A stretch of DNA of 58,263 bases from Pseudomonadota bacterium (GTDB taxonomy: Bacteria; Cyanobacteriota; Vampirovibrionia; Obscuribacterales; Obscuribacteraceae). Of this stretch, positions 51,034-58,263 are shown one piece after another. Positions within the stretch are counted from its first letter, which is position 1. Every line of letters begins with the position of its first letter. The stretch is taken from NCBI GenBank assembly GCA_021324135.1, contig JAJPJO010000072.1, positions 1-58,263 of the forward strand, read 5' to 3'. The position numbers and the translations under genes are program-made. The notes under the pieces were generated by a model, which saw nothing but the letters and a program-made list of their open reading frames with translations, ran no database searches and had not been told where the DNA came from.

Positions 51034-52416
51034 ATGAAGGAAAAGAACGAGCAAACGAAATCAGAACCTGCTTCATTCGCGCCGGCAAGCGAGAAAGTTA
51101 AGCTGACTCAGATCGACAATTCCATATGCAACGCTAATGATTCTAATGAAGACCGGTCGCAAACTGCTGCGCCTGCCGGGGCTGAACCTGTTGCCCTGTC
51201 GAGCAATATACCGGAGTCGGAATCGAATAAGGAATCAAAAGCATCCTCTAATGAAGCTATCCTTCCGGCTTCGCTACTTAAGACGGATCGCACCCAAAAG
51301 ACGGATGGCAAGCAAAAGGCGGACCTGAAGGAAGCAAAGCACCGATACCGCCAATTGCCGGGCGGAGTCGCACTAGTCTTTTGTCTCATTTTCTTGTCGT
51401 TATTCAGCAGTGTCATCCAGTCCTACAGAGCCTGGACCGTAAACGCAGTTGCCATCTGCCTGGAGCCCGTAGTGGGCACCGATAATTATATGATGGCGCA
51501 ATTGGATTATGCTCGTACACTCAGCGCCGTAAGCTCGCCGGATGCCGAAGATGCGTTCAAGCTGATAATCAATAACTTAGGCCGCATCTGCAAGCCGACA
51601 GATCAGCGTCTCTGTTATGTAAAACTGGAACTGGCATCATATTACTTGCGTAATAAACAAGAGCCGTTGGCGCGGCCGATATGGCGAGAGCAATTAAAAT
51701 TTCTCGAGAATCCCGAAGCAACTGCCCCGAAGCAAACAACTTCAGTTCTGCAAACACTGGCGGATGCTTACAACGATGACTTCAATGACAAAGATTCAGC
51801 GCTCGCGTTGTATCTGGCTACACTGAGGTTCTGGTCGCACTCCCCGGGTCTGACCACCATTTCGAACATACGCAGCAATATAGCCGAGATCTACATTAGA
51901 GATGGCAACTATCCAAAAGCGAACGAGTATTTTCGCCTTGCCTACGATTATTCCAAACAATGGAAAAAACAGTTTTTCAATGTTTATCGGCTCTGGCAGA
52001 TCGGCTATACGTACAACGAAATGGGCATGTATAGCGATGCCTTGCCATACTTACAAGAAGCCAATGAAATGGCTCCTGTGGCGCAGTGGCCGCAAGGCGA
52101 TGCTTTAGAAAACCTGCAGAGGGAGTTGAATGTGGCTAAGCAAGGATCAAGAGCTGCAAAAGATGCACTTCATGGAACATACATGCCGAGCCGCTACTTC
52201 GATGATCTCCAATACAAACTATCAAGGGATGTGCACACACTGTGGACGGAAGGCAGACGCCTCGAGCAAATCGGTAAATATAATGAAGCTGTGAATCTTC
52301 TGGAAAGGGCAAATAGATTGGGACAGCAAGTCGGCTGGCCGACAGGCGATGAATTGCAATCGTTGCAACGCGATTTGCAATTCTCCAGAAATGCCGCTCA
52401 AAAAACGGGGAAATAG
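51034..52416 (+). CDS. Membrane-anchored TPR protein
   Basis: This is 460 residues from the ATG at 51034; a GTG at 50938 extends the frame, but that part has no features of a coding start and no ribosome site, so the start is uncertain. About 100 polar residues are followed by a membrane segment (GVALVFCLIFLSLFSSVIQS) at about 108-130. The outer part, about 145-455, consists of TPR-like units (YARTLSAVSSPDAEDAFKL; GNYPKANEYFRLAYDYSKQW; GMYSDALPYLQEANEMAPV; GKYNEAVNLLERANRLGQQV). The last two units repeat the motif (A/L)-QWPQGDALENLQREL and GWPTGDELQSLQRDL. It is 14 bp upstream of the kinase gene at 52431, so co-expression is likely. Confidence 0.75.
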   Translation: MKEKNEQTKSEPASFAPASEKVKLTQIDNSICNANDSNEDRSQTAAPAGAEPVALSSNIPESESNKESKASSNEAILPASLLKTDRTQKTDGKQKADLKEAKHRYRQLPGGVALVFCLIFLSLFSSVIQSYRAWTVNAVAICLEPVVGTDNYMMAQLDYARTLSAVSSPDAEDAFKLIINNLGRICKPTDQRLCYVKLELASYYLRNKQEPLARPIWREQLKFLENPEATAPKQTTSVLQTLADAYNDDFNDKDSALALYLATLRFWSHSPGLTTISNIRSNIAEIYIRDGNYPKANEYFRLAYDYSKQWKKQFFNVYRLWQIGYTYNEMGMYSDALPYLQEANEMAPVAQWPQGDALENLQRELNVAKQGSRAAKDALHGTYMPSRYFDDLQYKLSRDVHTLWTEGRRLEQIGKYNEAVNLLERANRLGQQVGWPTGDELQSLQRDLQFSRNAAQKTGK

Positions 52417-52430
52417 ATCGGGAAACAGCC

Positions 52431-53909
52431 ATGGCAGAATTGCAGCTCACCGTTCCATATAGAAGTGTACCAGCGAAGATCGTCTTTTCATCGATGTGCG
52501 CGTTGTTTCCTTTCTGGGCAATAATCGCCCCGGCTGGGCTTGGCTTTCTCATTGGCAAGGCTCTGGCTACACCAGAATCAATCTCAGTTGCTGCCACCAT
52601 ACTTGGTTGCATCTCTTTACTGTCATTCACTCTTCTGGCTATTGCGATCACGGCTTTCTCCGAACACAATCGAATTCACGTCTCCAAAGACGGCATTTCG
52701 TTTCCTGCATTTCTCTTGCCGGCATTGAAATTTCGCAGAACCCGAAATTGGTCTGAGCTGGTCAGCGCTGACATTTTCGTTCCCAGCGATTTCAATTCAG
52801 ACACGGAGCACGACAAAGATCGGCGGCAGCTACTTCTGACTTTCGATTCCGGTTCCTGCCTTGTCCTCAAGCTAAACTGGTTTACAAAAGAAGATGTCGA
52901 ACAGCTACTGCTGGCTGTCGAGCTTTGGGCATCGAATTGCAAGCGTTCGACGAACTTGATTGAATATCAAACGCAAATCCAAAACCAGAGCCACGGTGTG
53001 GCAAAGATTGGCTACACCCAGATGTGGGAAGAGGAGTTGAGCCGCCGTTTTCAATCAACTTCATTTGTGCCGCTAGAGCCAGCTAAGCAGCTGCAGAACG
53101 GTCGATTCACCGTCGTGCGGCAACTGGCTTTTGGTGGTTTATCAGCCATTTATCTTGCTCAAGAGAAGCAGCTTGACCTGGTGGTTTTGAAAGAAGCCGT
53201 GGTGCCATCGAGCGCCGATCCGCAGGCGCGAGCTGAAGCCGAGCAACGCCTTGTTCGTGAGGCTGAGATGCTGTCTCGTTTGCAACATGAAAACATTGCC
53301 CGCGTCATGGATCATTTTGTCGAGGAATCGCGGCATTATCTTGTCCTGGAGTACATTAACGGTGCTGATCTAAGACAATATGTGAAACAGAACGGCGCCA
53401 TCAATCAAGTTACGGCGATAAAGTGGGGTCTGCAGATTCTCGATATTTTGCAGGCTCTTCACAGCCAGACTCCCCCTATGCTCCACCGCGATCTCACTCC
53501 GGAGAATTTGGTTTTGACCAAGGCGAGTCAAATTGTTCTCATTGACTTCGGAGCGGCCAATCAATTCGTCGGTGCCGCGACAGGAACAGTAGTCGGTAAA
53601 CAAGCTTACATACCGCCTGAGCAGCTGCGTGGCAAAGCGGTGATTGAAAGCGACCTGTATTCGTTCGGCGGGACAATGTACTTCCTGCTCACAGGCAAAG
53701 ATCCCCTGCCTCTCTCGATATCAAGGCCATCCTCCGTATTGCCGGACATAGATGAGGATCTTGATGATATTATCGCCACCTGCACTGCCTTTGAGCCTGA
53801 GGACCGCTTTCACAGCGTGGATCAAATAAGCGATCGCCTGGGCGCTGCGCTCGTCAGGCTTGACAAAACGAGCGAGCCGGCTGACACCACTATTGGTGCC
53901 TCAATCTGA
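52431..53909 (+). CDS. Membrane Ser/Thr kinase with HRDLT active-site variant
   Basis: This is a 492-residue protein. Two membrane segments lie at about 18-40 and 48-72, then a 130-residue beta-rich PH-like or bPH2-like region (IHVSKDGISFPAFLLPALKF; WSELVSADIFVP). Kinase domain about residues 224-480: FGGLSAIYLAQ loop, Lys in VVLKEAVVP, HRDLTPENL with Asp354, DFG at 372-374, YIPPEQL. The catalytic-loop Lys is Thr356 (HRDLT instead of HRDLK). The DFG and Asp are intact. It overlaps neither neighbour but lies 14 bp after the TPR gene and 51 bp before the related kinase at 53961; the two kinases share the layout and are probably duplicates. Confidence 0.88.
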   Translation: MAELQLTVPYRSVPAKIVFSSMCALFPFWAIIAPAGLGFLIGKALATPESISVAATILGCISLLSFTLLAIAITAFSEHNRIHVSKDGISFPAFLLPALKFRRTRNWSELVSADIFVPSDFNSDTEHDKDRRQLLLTFDSGSCLVLKLNWFTKEDVEQLLLAVELWASNCKRSTNLIEYQTQIQNQSHGVAKIGYTQMWEEELSRRFQSTSFVPLEPAKQLQNGRFTVVRQLAFGGLSAIYLAQEKQLDLVVLKEAVVPSSADPQARAEAEQRLVREAEMLSRLQHENIARVMDHFVEESRHYLVLEYINGADLRQYVKQNGAINQVTAIKWGLQILDILQALHSQTPPMLHRDLTPENLVLTKASQIVLIDFGAANQFVGAATGTVVGKQAYIPPEQLRGKAVIESDLYSFGGTMYFLLTGKDPLPLSISRPSSVLPDIDEDLDDIIATCTAFEPEDRFHSVDQISDRLGAALVRLDKTSEPADTTIGASI

Positions 53910-53960
53910 AGAACTTTTACTGCCAATGGATGAGCAAACATTATTTAAGAGCCGCAGATC

Positions 53961-56282
53961 ATGAACAATGAAGAGAAGAGACAAAAAGCGCCCGAGCCAA
54001 GTGAGAAACTTCGCTTTGCAGACGCGGCACAAAAGGCGGATGGCATCCACCTGCGCGTTAACGATGCACAGGCATTTAACGAGCTGATTGTTGCGCAGCA
54101 AACGCCGTCCTCAACCGCCGCCGTGAAACTGAAACCCATCGATCCTATTGATGCACGAGCATTGCCTAAATTTCACCGAGGCCTGCTAATAGCAATAGCA
54201 CTACTTTTGGTATCAAGTTCTTGTTTAGCGCTTTCCTCCTCCGGGCTGCCTCGTGATATGTGGGTCGACATTCCAATGCAAATCTATTGGACATTCTGCA
54301 TCTTCAGATTGTCCCAAGTCATGGCGCGCCGATACGGTGGCAAGATGCCACTGAGCTCGCTCGAGGTGATGATTATTTCACTGGTTTCATTCGCCTGCAT
54401 GCCCTATTTCGAGCCATATGATTTTGGATTGCGCTGGCTTGATCCATCTTTTGTCTGCTGGGTGATCACCCAATGCTATTGGATCGCAAAGATGGGTTTA
54501 TACATCGAGCGCAAGGAGCACCCGACTGAATCCGATTCCATCTCTCTAGTTCATCTGCGCTTGCCCTTGATCTTGACGCTCGGAACAAATGCATATCTGT
54601 TTCTGGCAATTTTCTTCCCAGCATTGGTTTCTTGCAAAATCGTTTTTGCATTACTTTGGTTTGCTTCACAATTCTGGTGTCTTCTCTTTCTCACACTCAA
54701 ACTCAAAGGCGCATTCGAGAATCGCAGGAACAGCGCATTTATCTCGACACAAAAGAAAGTAGTTGCAGGTGATGATGTCATCATACGATATCAGCCGTTC
54801 ATCGTGATCGAACGATGGATAAAAGAACGCTTCAGCGGACAGGGTATGAGAGAAGGAGCGCGCTTCGTTTTGATGTGGTTTGTAGGGCCACTGGTAGTGG
54901 TGGCATCTGTGTACGCCTTGACCCAGATCGCCAGCGCTGTCGATCCGCTCATGCAGAGCGGTATCGCATCCGAGGGCGCCGCCGCGATCCAGGCTGCCGC
55001 CAATCGCTCGATCGTTTCCGGATTTCTGATCGTGCTCGGCTGGCTCACAGGACTTTGGACAGTGTTTTACCTCAGTAAACCGACTCATATTGGATTCGGC
55101 AGAGACGGACTGCGATTTTTGTGGCGGCACAATCTTTTTTCGCGTAACGGCAAATATGTGGCATGGAAAGATCTTCTCAACATCTCAATCATCCGTCCCA
55201 GTGGTAAAACGTCTCCCCTCGACGATTTGCTGCGCTTTTCATTGCAAAACGGCAAGTCCATAGAACTGAAGATGGGCTCGATAGAGTCTGTAGAGGATCG
55301 CGAATCGGTTCTCAATTCGATCCGCACATGGGCGCCGACGGTGAGCCGCGATCCGAGCGTCGAGAAGGCATTGCAGCCACCGGCCGACTATAGCTACACC
55401 GAACTCTGGCTTCAGGCTCTCAGCGCACCGCCGAAGCGAGAGCGACTGCAGCCTCTTCTGCCCGGATTGGAGTTGCGTGATGGCCGTTACAAAGTGCTCC
55501 ATTCATTAGGAACTGGCGGACAGGGTCAGGCTTACCTGGCCGAAGATCTGCAGAGTCATGAGGCGATTGTTCTTAAAGAGTTTATTTTGCCTGTTTTTGT
55601 TGATGTGAACGTGCGACGTACAGCCCTTGAACAATTTGAGAACGAAGCCCGTATATTGCGCCAACTCGACCACTCCCAGATAGTAAAAATGGTGGATTTC
55701 TTTGTTGAGGATCACAGAGCTTACCTCGTTCTCGAACACATACAGGGGGCGTCTCTGCGCGCCATTGTTCGAGATAACGGAAAGCTTTCCGAGAAACAGG
55801 TCAGAATGTTGGCGGAACAGATGTGCGATATACTGGCGTATCTTCACGGCTTGTCACCACCAGTGGTGCACCGAGATTTTACACCGGATAACCTGATTTT
55901 AAATAAGGATGGAACGCTCACGTTGATCGACTTCAACGTGGCGAAGCAGGAAGTAGAGTCGACAACGAGCGGAACGGTAGTCGGCAAGCATGCTTACCTT
56001 CCGCCTGAGCAATTCAGAGGTATGCCTGAGACTCAAAGTGATATCTACGCTCTTGGTGCAACTCTTCATTTCTTATTGACGGGAACAGATCCTGAGCCCA
56101 TCTCCGTTTCTCATCCGCAGAAAGCCTGCCCCGATGTCAGCGATAGTTTAAATTCGATTGTTGAGCGCTCGACAGCTCTGGATTTGAAAAAGAGATATCC
56201 GGCGGTAGCGGATCTGAAAGAAGATCTGGCCTCTGAGCATGTGGGTCAGCCTCAAGTTCCAAGTAATCCTCCAAAGGATTGA
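53961..56282 (+). CDS. Polytopic membrane Ser/Thr kinase with HRDFT and DFN variants
   Basis: This is a 773-residue protein. The N-terminal 400 residues include about eight membrane segments (LLIAIALLLVSSSCLALSSS; LILTLGTNAYLFLAIFFPAL; FVLMWFVGPLVVVASVYALT), then a beta-rich region (IGFGRDGLRFLWRHNLFSR) like that in the kinase at 52431. Kinase domain about residues 508-760: LGTGGQGQAYLAED loop, VLKEFILP Lys, HRDFTPDNL with Asp639 and Thr641 instead of Lys, and DFN (657-659) instead of DFG. YLPPEQF stands for APE. The metal-binding Asp is kept; the Gly-to-Asn change also occurs in some active kinases. Last of the run of signalling genes from 46 kb. Confidence 0.88.
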   Translation: MNNEEKRQKAPEPSEKLRFADAAQKADGIHLRVNDAQAFNELIVAQQTPSSTAAVKLKPIDPIDARALPKFHRGLLIAIALLLVSSSCLALSSSGLPRDMWVDIPMQIYWTFCIFRLSQVMARRYGGKMPLSSLEVMIISLVSFACMPYFEPYDFGLRWLDPSFVCWVITQCYWIAKMGLYIERKEHPTESDSISLVHLRLPLILTLGTNAYLFLAIFFPALVSCKIVFALLWFASQFWCLLFLTLKLKGAFENRRNSAFISTQKKVVAGDDVIIRYQPFIVIERWIKERFSGQGMREGARFVLMWFVGPLVVVASVYALTQIASAVDPLMQSGIASEGAAAIQAAANRSIVSGFLIVLGWLTGLWTVFYLSKPTHIGFGRDGLRFLWRHNLFSRNGKYVAWKDLLNISIIRPSGKTSPLDDLLRFSLQNGKSIELKMGSIESVEDRESVLNSIRTWAPTVSRDPSVEKALQPPADYSYTELWLQALSAPPKRERLQPLLPGLELRDGRYKVLHSLGTGGQGQAYLAEDLQSHEAIVLKEFILPVFVDVNVRRTALEQFENEARILRQLDHSQIVKMVDFFVEDHRAYLVLEHIQGASLRAIVRDNGKLSEKQVRMLAEQMCDILAYLHGLSPPVVHRDFTPDNLILNKDGTLTLIDFNVAKQEVESTTSGTVVGKHAYLPPEQFRGMPETQSDIYALGATLHFLLTGTDPEPISVSHPQKACPDVSDSLNSIVERSTALDLKKRYPAVADLKEDLASEHVGQPQVPSNPPKD

Positions 56283-56381
56283 TCCAGTAAATCGAGAGGA
56301 CGATGCTCCAGACTCATGAAACATGCAACAATACCTAAATTCGTTGCTGTTTCTTGTGGAAACGACTGGAGGATACATCTC

Positions 56382-57629
56382 ATGGCTTTGAAGAGACCTA
56401 TATCAGCTGGATTGGCCGGGCTTTTGTTAAGTTGCTCCTTTCTGATTAGCCACCCGGCTGGTGTTCAGGCGCAGGGAATTCGAGGCCGCATCAAAGAGAG
56501 GCGTGAAGAGCGCCAACAGCAAGACGCCCAGCAGCAGCAGCAACAACAAGGCTATGGTCAACAAGGCTATGCTCAACAAGGCTATGCTCAACAAGGCGGC
56601 GCCCCACAAGGTTACGGGCAAGCCTATGGAGCCGGTGCGCCAGGCAATCCAGGCGCCCAGCCTGATGTATCGGTGGTTCACCTCCAGACCCAACCCGGTC
56701 AAAACGGCCAGCAAATGGTCATCACCCCTAAAGGGATGGTCGTTCCGCTACCTGGAGCCGGGGTCGACGGAAGTTCCGTACCTATATATATCGGTGGAAG
56801 CGGCGGTTACTGGTACGTGGACAAGAATGGTCAGCAAGTCGATCTGACACCCGCCGTGAGAGCAATGCAAAACAACGCTGCACAGGCAGCCGCTGCCGCT
56901 CCGGTACCGCAATATGCACCGGCGCCTCAGTATGCTCCGCCACCGCCGTACTCGTCTGGTGGCGGCACCACAGGTAATGCCGCCGCTGCGGGACTGGGCG
57001 CGATGACGGGCGCGATGATGGGCTCCGCAATGGCAAACAATAACAATTGGAACAATGTTCCTTACGGCACTCCAATCCACTACGGCGCAGGCGCCGCTCC
57101 CTATTACAATCAAGGCGGCAAGCCCGTTTACATCAACAATTCACAGAACACAGCCGAGATCAATCAGATCAACAATCAGCACGCGACGGCAATGCAGCAA
57201 CAACAAGACTGGTATCGGAAGCAACAGGCTCAGCAGAGCGGCAATTGGAAGAACTGGCAGCAACAACAGACGGCCAGCAATCCGTTTGTTCGTGAAGGAC
57301 AGGGCGGACAGGCGGCTGCTGCGGGCAGACAAGCCGAAGGTGAACAGGGAAGATTCGGAAGGAATGAAGCGGGCGAGCAAGGCGGCGGCCGTTTCGGTAA
57401 GAATGAAGCAGGCGAGCAGGGCGGCGGCCGTTTCGGAAAGAATGAGGCTGGCGCGCAAGGCGGCGGCCGTTTCGGAAAGAATGAGGCAGGCGAGCAAGGC
57501 GGTGGCCGTTTCGGTAAGAATGAAGCAGGCGAGCAAGGCGGTCGTGCTGGAAGACGCTCGGGAGGCCGTGAAGCCGCTGGTTCAGGGGGAGCTGAGAGGA
57601 GTCGGCGCGGCGGCGGAAGGGGACGTTAA
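56382..57629 (+). CDS. Secreted Gln-rich protein with tandem repeats
   Basis: This is 415 residues from ATG 56382, chosen because GGAGG lies nine bases upstream and a signal peptide follows (AGLAGLLLSCSFLISHPAGV, cleaved near VQA-QG); a longer frame starts at 56316. A Gln/Gly/Tyr-rich run (QQQQQQGYGQQGYAQQGYA) is followed by a possibly folded part at about 110-175 (MVITPKGMVVPLPGAGVDG; GGSGGYWYVDKNGQQVDL), a Pro/Ala/Tyr linker, an Asn-rich region, and at about 324-388 five 13-residue repeats of RFGKNEAGEQGGG type. The end is Arg/Gly-rich. Such composition suggests a cell-surface or matrix protein that phase-separates or binds polyanions; this is inference. A hairpin follows the stop. Confidence 0.75.
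   Translation: MALKRPISAGLAGLLLSCSFLISHPAGVQAQGIRGRIKERREERQQQDAQQQQQQQGYGQQGYAQQGYAQQGGAPQGYGQAYGAGAPGNPGAQPDVSVVHLQTQPGQNGQQMVITPKGMVVPLPGAGVDGSSVPIYIGGSGGYWYVDKNGQQVDLTPAVRAMQNNAAQAAAAAPVPQYAPAPQYAPPPPYSSGGGTTGNAAAAGLGAMTGAMMGSAMANNNNWNNVPYGTPIHYGAGAAPYYNQGGKPVYINNSQNTAEINQINNQHATAMQQQQDWYRKQQAQQSGNWKNWQQQQTASNPFVREGQGGQAAAAGRQAEGEQGRFGRNEAGEQGGGRFGKNEAGEQGGGRFGKNEAGAQGGGRFGKNEAGEQGGGRFGKNEAGEQGGRAGRRSGGREAAGSGGAERSRRGGGRGR
57351..57545 (+). repeat. Five 39-bp tandem repeats inside the secreted Gln-rich protein gene
   Basis: Five in-frame 39-bp units encode RFG(R/K)NEAG(E/A)QGG(G/R). They are nearly identical in DNA, with few silent changes, so recent expansion is likely and length differences between strains can be expected. 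Confidence 0.9.
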
Positions 57630-57671
57630 GGTTGCCCGAATCTCAGTAAACATTCACAAAAGTAATGAGCC

Positions 57672-57694
57672 TGGGCGCTGACATGCAGCGCCCA
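57672..57694 (+). terminator. Hairpin terminator after the Gln-rich protein gene
   Basis: A perfect 9-bp stem TGGGCGCTG/CAGCGCCCA with a 5-nt loop lies 43 bp after the stop at 57629. The T tail is poor (TAGCTTTAG), so it is a weaker terminator than the one at 18744. Confidence 0.55.
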
Positions 57695-57705
57695 TAGCTT
57701 TAGTG

Positions 57706-57784
57706 AATATATGTATATACGTATATTTAATGCTTTCCCCCTTGCAGAGTTCCTCTGGTAGTCGCATAATGATATATGCATATA
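57706..57784 (+). promoter_or_regulatory. Promoter of the second MarR gene between two palindromes
   Basis: TTGCAG (57742-57747), 17-bp spacer, CATAAT (57765-57770). Upstream, 57706-57727 is a 22-bp near-perfect palindrome (one mismatch in 11 pairs) with core ATATACGTATAT; downstream, TATATGCATATA (57773-57784) lies at the predicted transcription start. Two AT-rich palindromes around the promoter fit MarR autorepression. Confidence 0.6.
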
Positions 57785-57803
57785 CATCTGTCATTGCCCG
57801 TTC

Positions 57804-58238
57804 ATGCCAACCACACCAAAAAACCAATGCATTTGCAAAATTGTCCGGGATACCGCTCGCTCGCTGACCAACGCCTATGATCGTGCCTTGGCACCCAGCG
57901 GACTACGCACCACACAGTACACAATGCTCAGCGTCCTAAAGGGACAATCGGTAGCCAACGTCAATCAACTGAGCGAACTGCTCGGAATCGATCAAACGAC
58001 AACCACTCGCAACCTGAATGTACTGGAGGATGCCGGACTGGTAAGCCGCGTACCTCATCACGATCCGCGAGTCAAATTAATGAAGTTGACCCCGAAGGGC
58101 AAACAAAAAAGAGAAATTGCCAAAGAGCGCTGGAAGGAAATGCAACATCACATCACTTCTGCAATTAGTGCGGATGAGTGGCGAACGTTTCAAAAAGTGC
58201 TGCAAACAATAGAAAAGAAATGCAATGAATGGGAGTGA
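57804..58238 (+). CDS. MarR-family transcriptional regulator
   Basis: This is a 144-residue winged-helix protein. Helix-turn-helix about residues 53-82 (VNQLSELLGIDQTTTTRNLNVL) and wing DPRVKLMKLTPKGKQKR. Residues Cys9 and Cys11 (QCICKI) near the N-terminus could sense oxidants, as in OhrR/MarR-type thiol sensors; this is only suggested. It is likely autoregulated through the palindromes at 57706-57784 and probably controls the gene that starts eight bases downstream. Confidence 0.9.
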   Translation: MPTTPKNQCICKIVRDTARSLTNAYDRALAPSGLRTTQYTMLSVLKGQSVANVNQLSELLGIDQTTTTRNLNVLEDAGLVSRVPHHDPRVKLMKLTPKGKQKREIAKERWKEMQHHITSAISADEWRTFQKVLQTIEKKCNEWE

Positions 58239-58245
58239 GCCTTTT

Positions 58246-58263
58246 ATGGATACGAAAGCAAAA
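58246..58263 (+). CDS. Start of a gene cut by the window edge
   Basis: An ATG at 58246 follows GGGAG (58231-58235) inside the end of the MarR gene, and reads MDTKAK to the edge. It is very probably the next gene of a MarR-led operon, but six residues allow no identification. Confidence 0.4.

Noticed and set aside
50799..51101. 100-codon frame with CxxC pairs (CIDC, CQLC) before the TPR membrane gene
   Set aside because: It looked like a zinc ribbon but runs out of frame into the start of the next gene, has no ribosome site, and the region may be simple leader sequence.
57351..57545. CRISPR-like array
   Set aside because: The 39-bp units have no spacers and keep one reading frame; they are coding tandem repeats.
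57055..57681. Long alternate frame across the Gln-rich gene
   Set aside because: Caused by the codon pattern of the tandem repeats; the frame with the signal peptide and ribosome site is the real one.
1..58263. tRNA or rRNA genes
   Set aside because: All gaps between genes were read for cloverleaf arms and rRNA motifs; none was convincing.

Overview
The window looks like chromosomal DNA from an uncultured-type environmental bacterium related to the non-photosynthetic cyanobacterial sister groups (Vampirovibrionia/Melainabacteria, especially Obscuribacterales). That placement is an inference from the gene style: many Hanks-type Ser/Thr kinases joined to TPR or membrane segments, numerous long TPR proteins, FabV as enoyl-ACP reductase, and a plant/cyanobacterial-like assimilatory sulfate pathway. 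There are no rRNA, tRNA, CRISPR or insertion-sequence genes that I can see. Base composition is about even and steady, so I see no clear foreign island.

Layout. 0-0.8 kb: two Tad-type pseudopilin-like genes on the minus strand, the first cut by the window edge. 0.9-5.4 kb: a Ser/Thr kinase with TPRs, a large pure-TPR protein and a small membrane-anchored protein. 5.5-9.4 kb: a minus-strand unit coupling a Cache/HAMP membrane sensor to an MFS-like transporter with C-terminal HEAT repeats, then a tiny secreted cationic protein with its own terminator. 9.7-16.8 kb: miscellaneous genes (secreted TPR protein, BRCT-BRCT-SWIM protein, SanA/YdcF-type DUF218 protein, TIGR02391/Ymh-domain protein, NAD epimerase facing an SPW/VKOR membrane protein).

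16.8-23.9 kb is a compact assimilatory sulfate reduction locus: sirB and a DUF2061 gene on the minus strand diverge from cysH-cysD-cysN-sir-cobA. Together these cover APS formation, APS reduction, sulfite reduction and most of siroheme synthesis. A strong promoter followed by a textbook terminator with a possible competing antiterminator lies in front of cysD. 24-36.7 kb holds a methyltransferase, a metallopeptidase-like protein, a coiled-coil membrane protein, a degenerate serine-recombinase-like protein, an MFS exporter, a divergent pirin/MarR pair with clear palindromic operators, an ECHDC3-like crotonase, a split secreted thioredoxin-fold gene whose halves are joined in frame across a TGA (a strong selenoprotein candidate), and fabV.

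37-57.6 kb is a signalling-rich region: four Ser/Thr kinase proteins (one with two kinase domains in tandem, two with a changed HRD-x-K motif), several TPR proteins, a GYF_2 membrane protein, a thioredoxin-fold membrane protein, and a Gln-rich secreted protein with 13-residue tandem repeats. The window ends with a MarR regulator whose promoter lies between two AT-rich palindromes and which probably leads an operon running off the edge.

The most notable observation is the candidate selenoprotein at 34371-35420: in-frame TGA at residue 82 inside a thioredoxin-like fold, with a hairpin at the right distance for a bacterial SECIS element. Next come the cysD attenuator-like leader and the HAMP sensor/MFS-HEAT pair.
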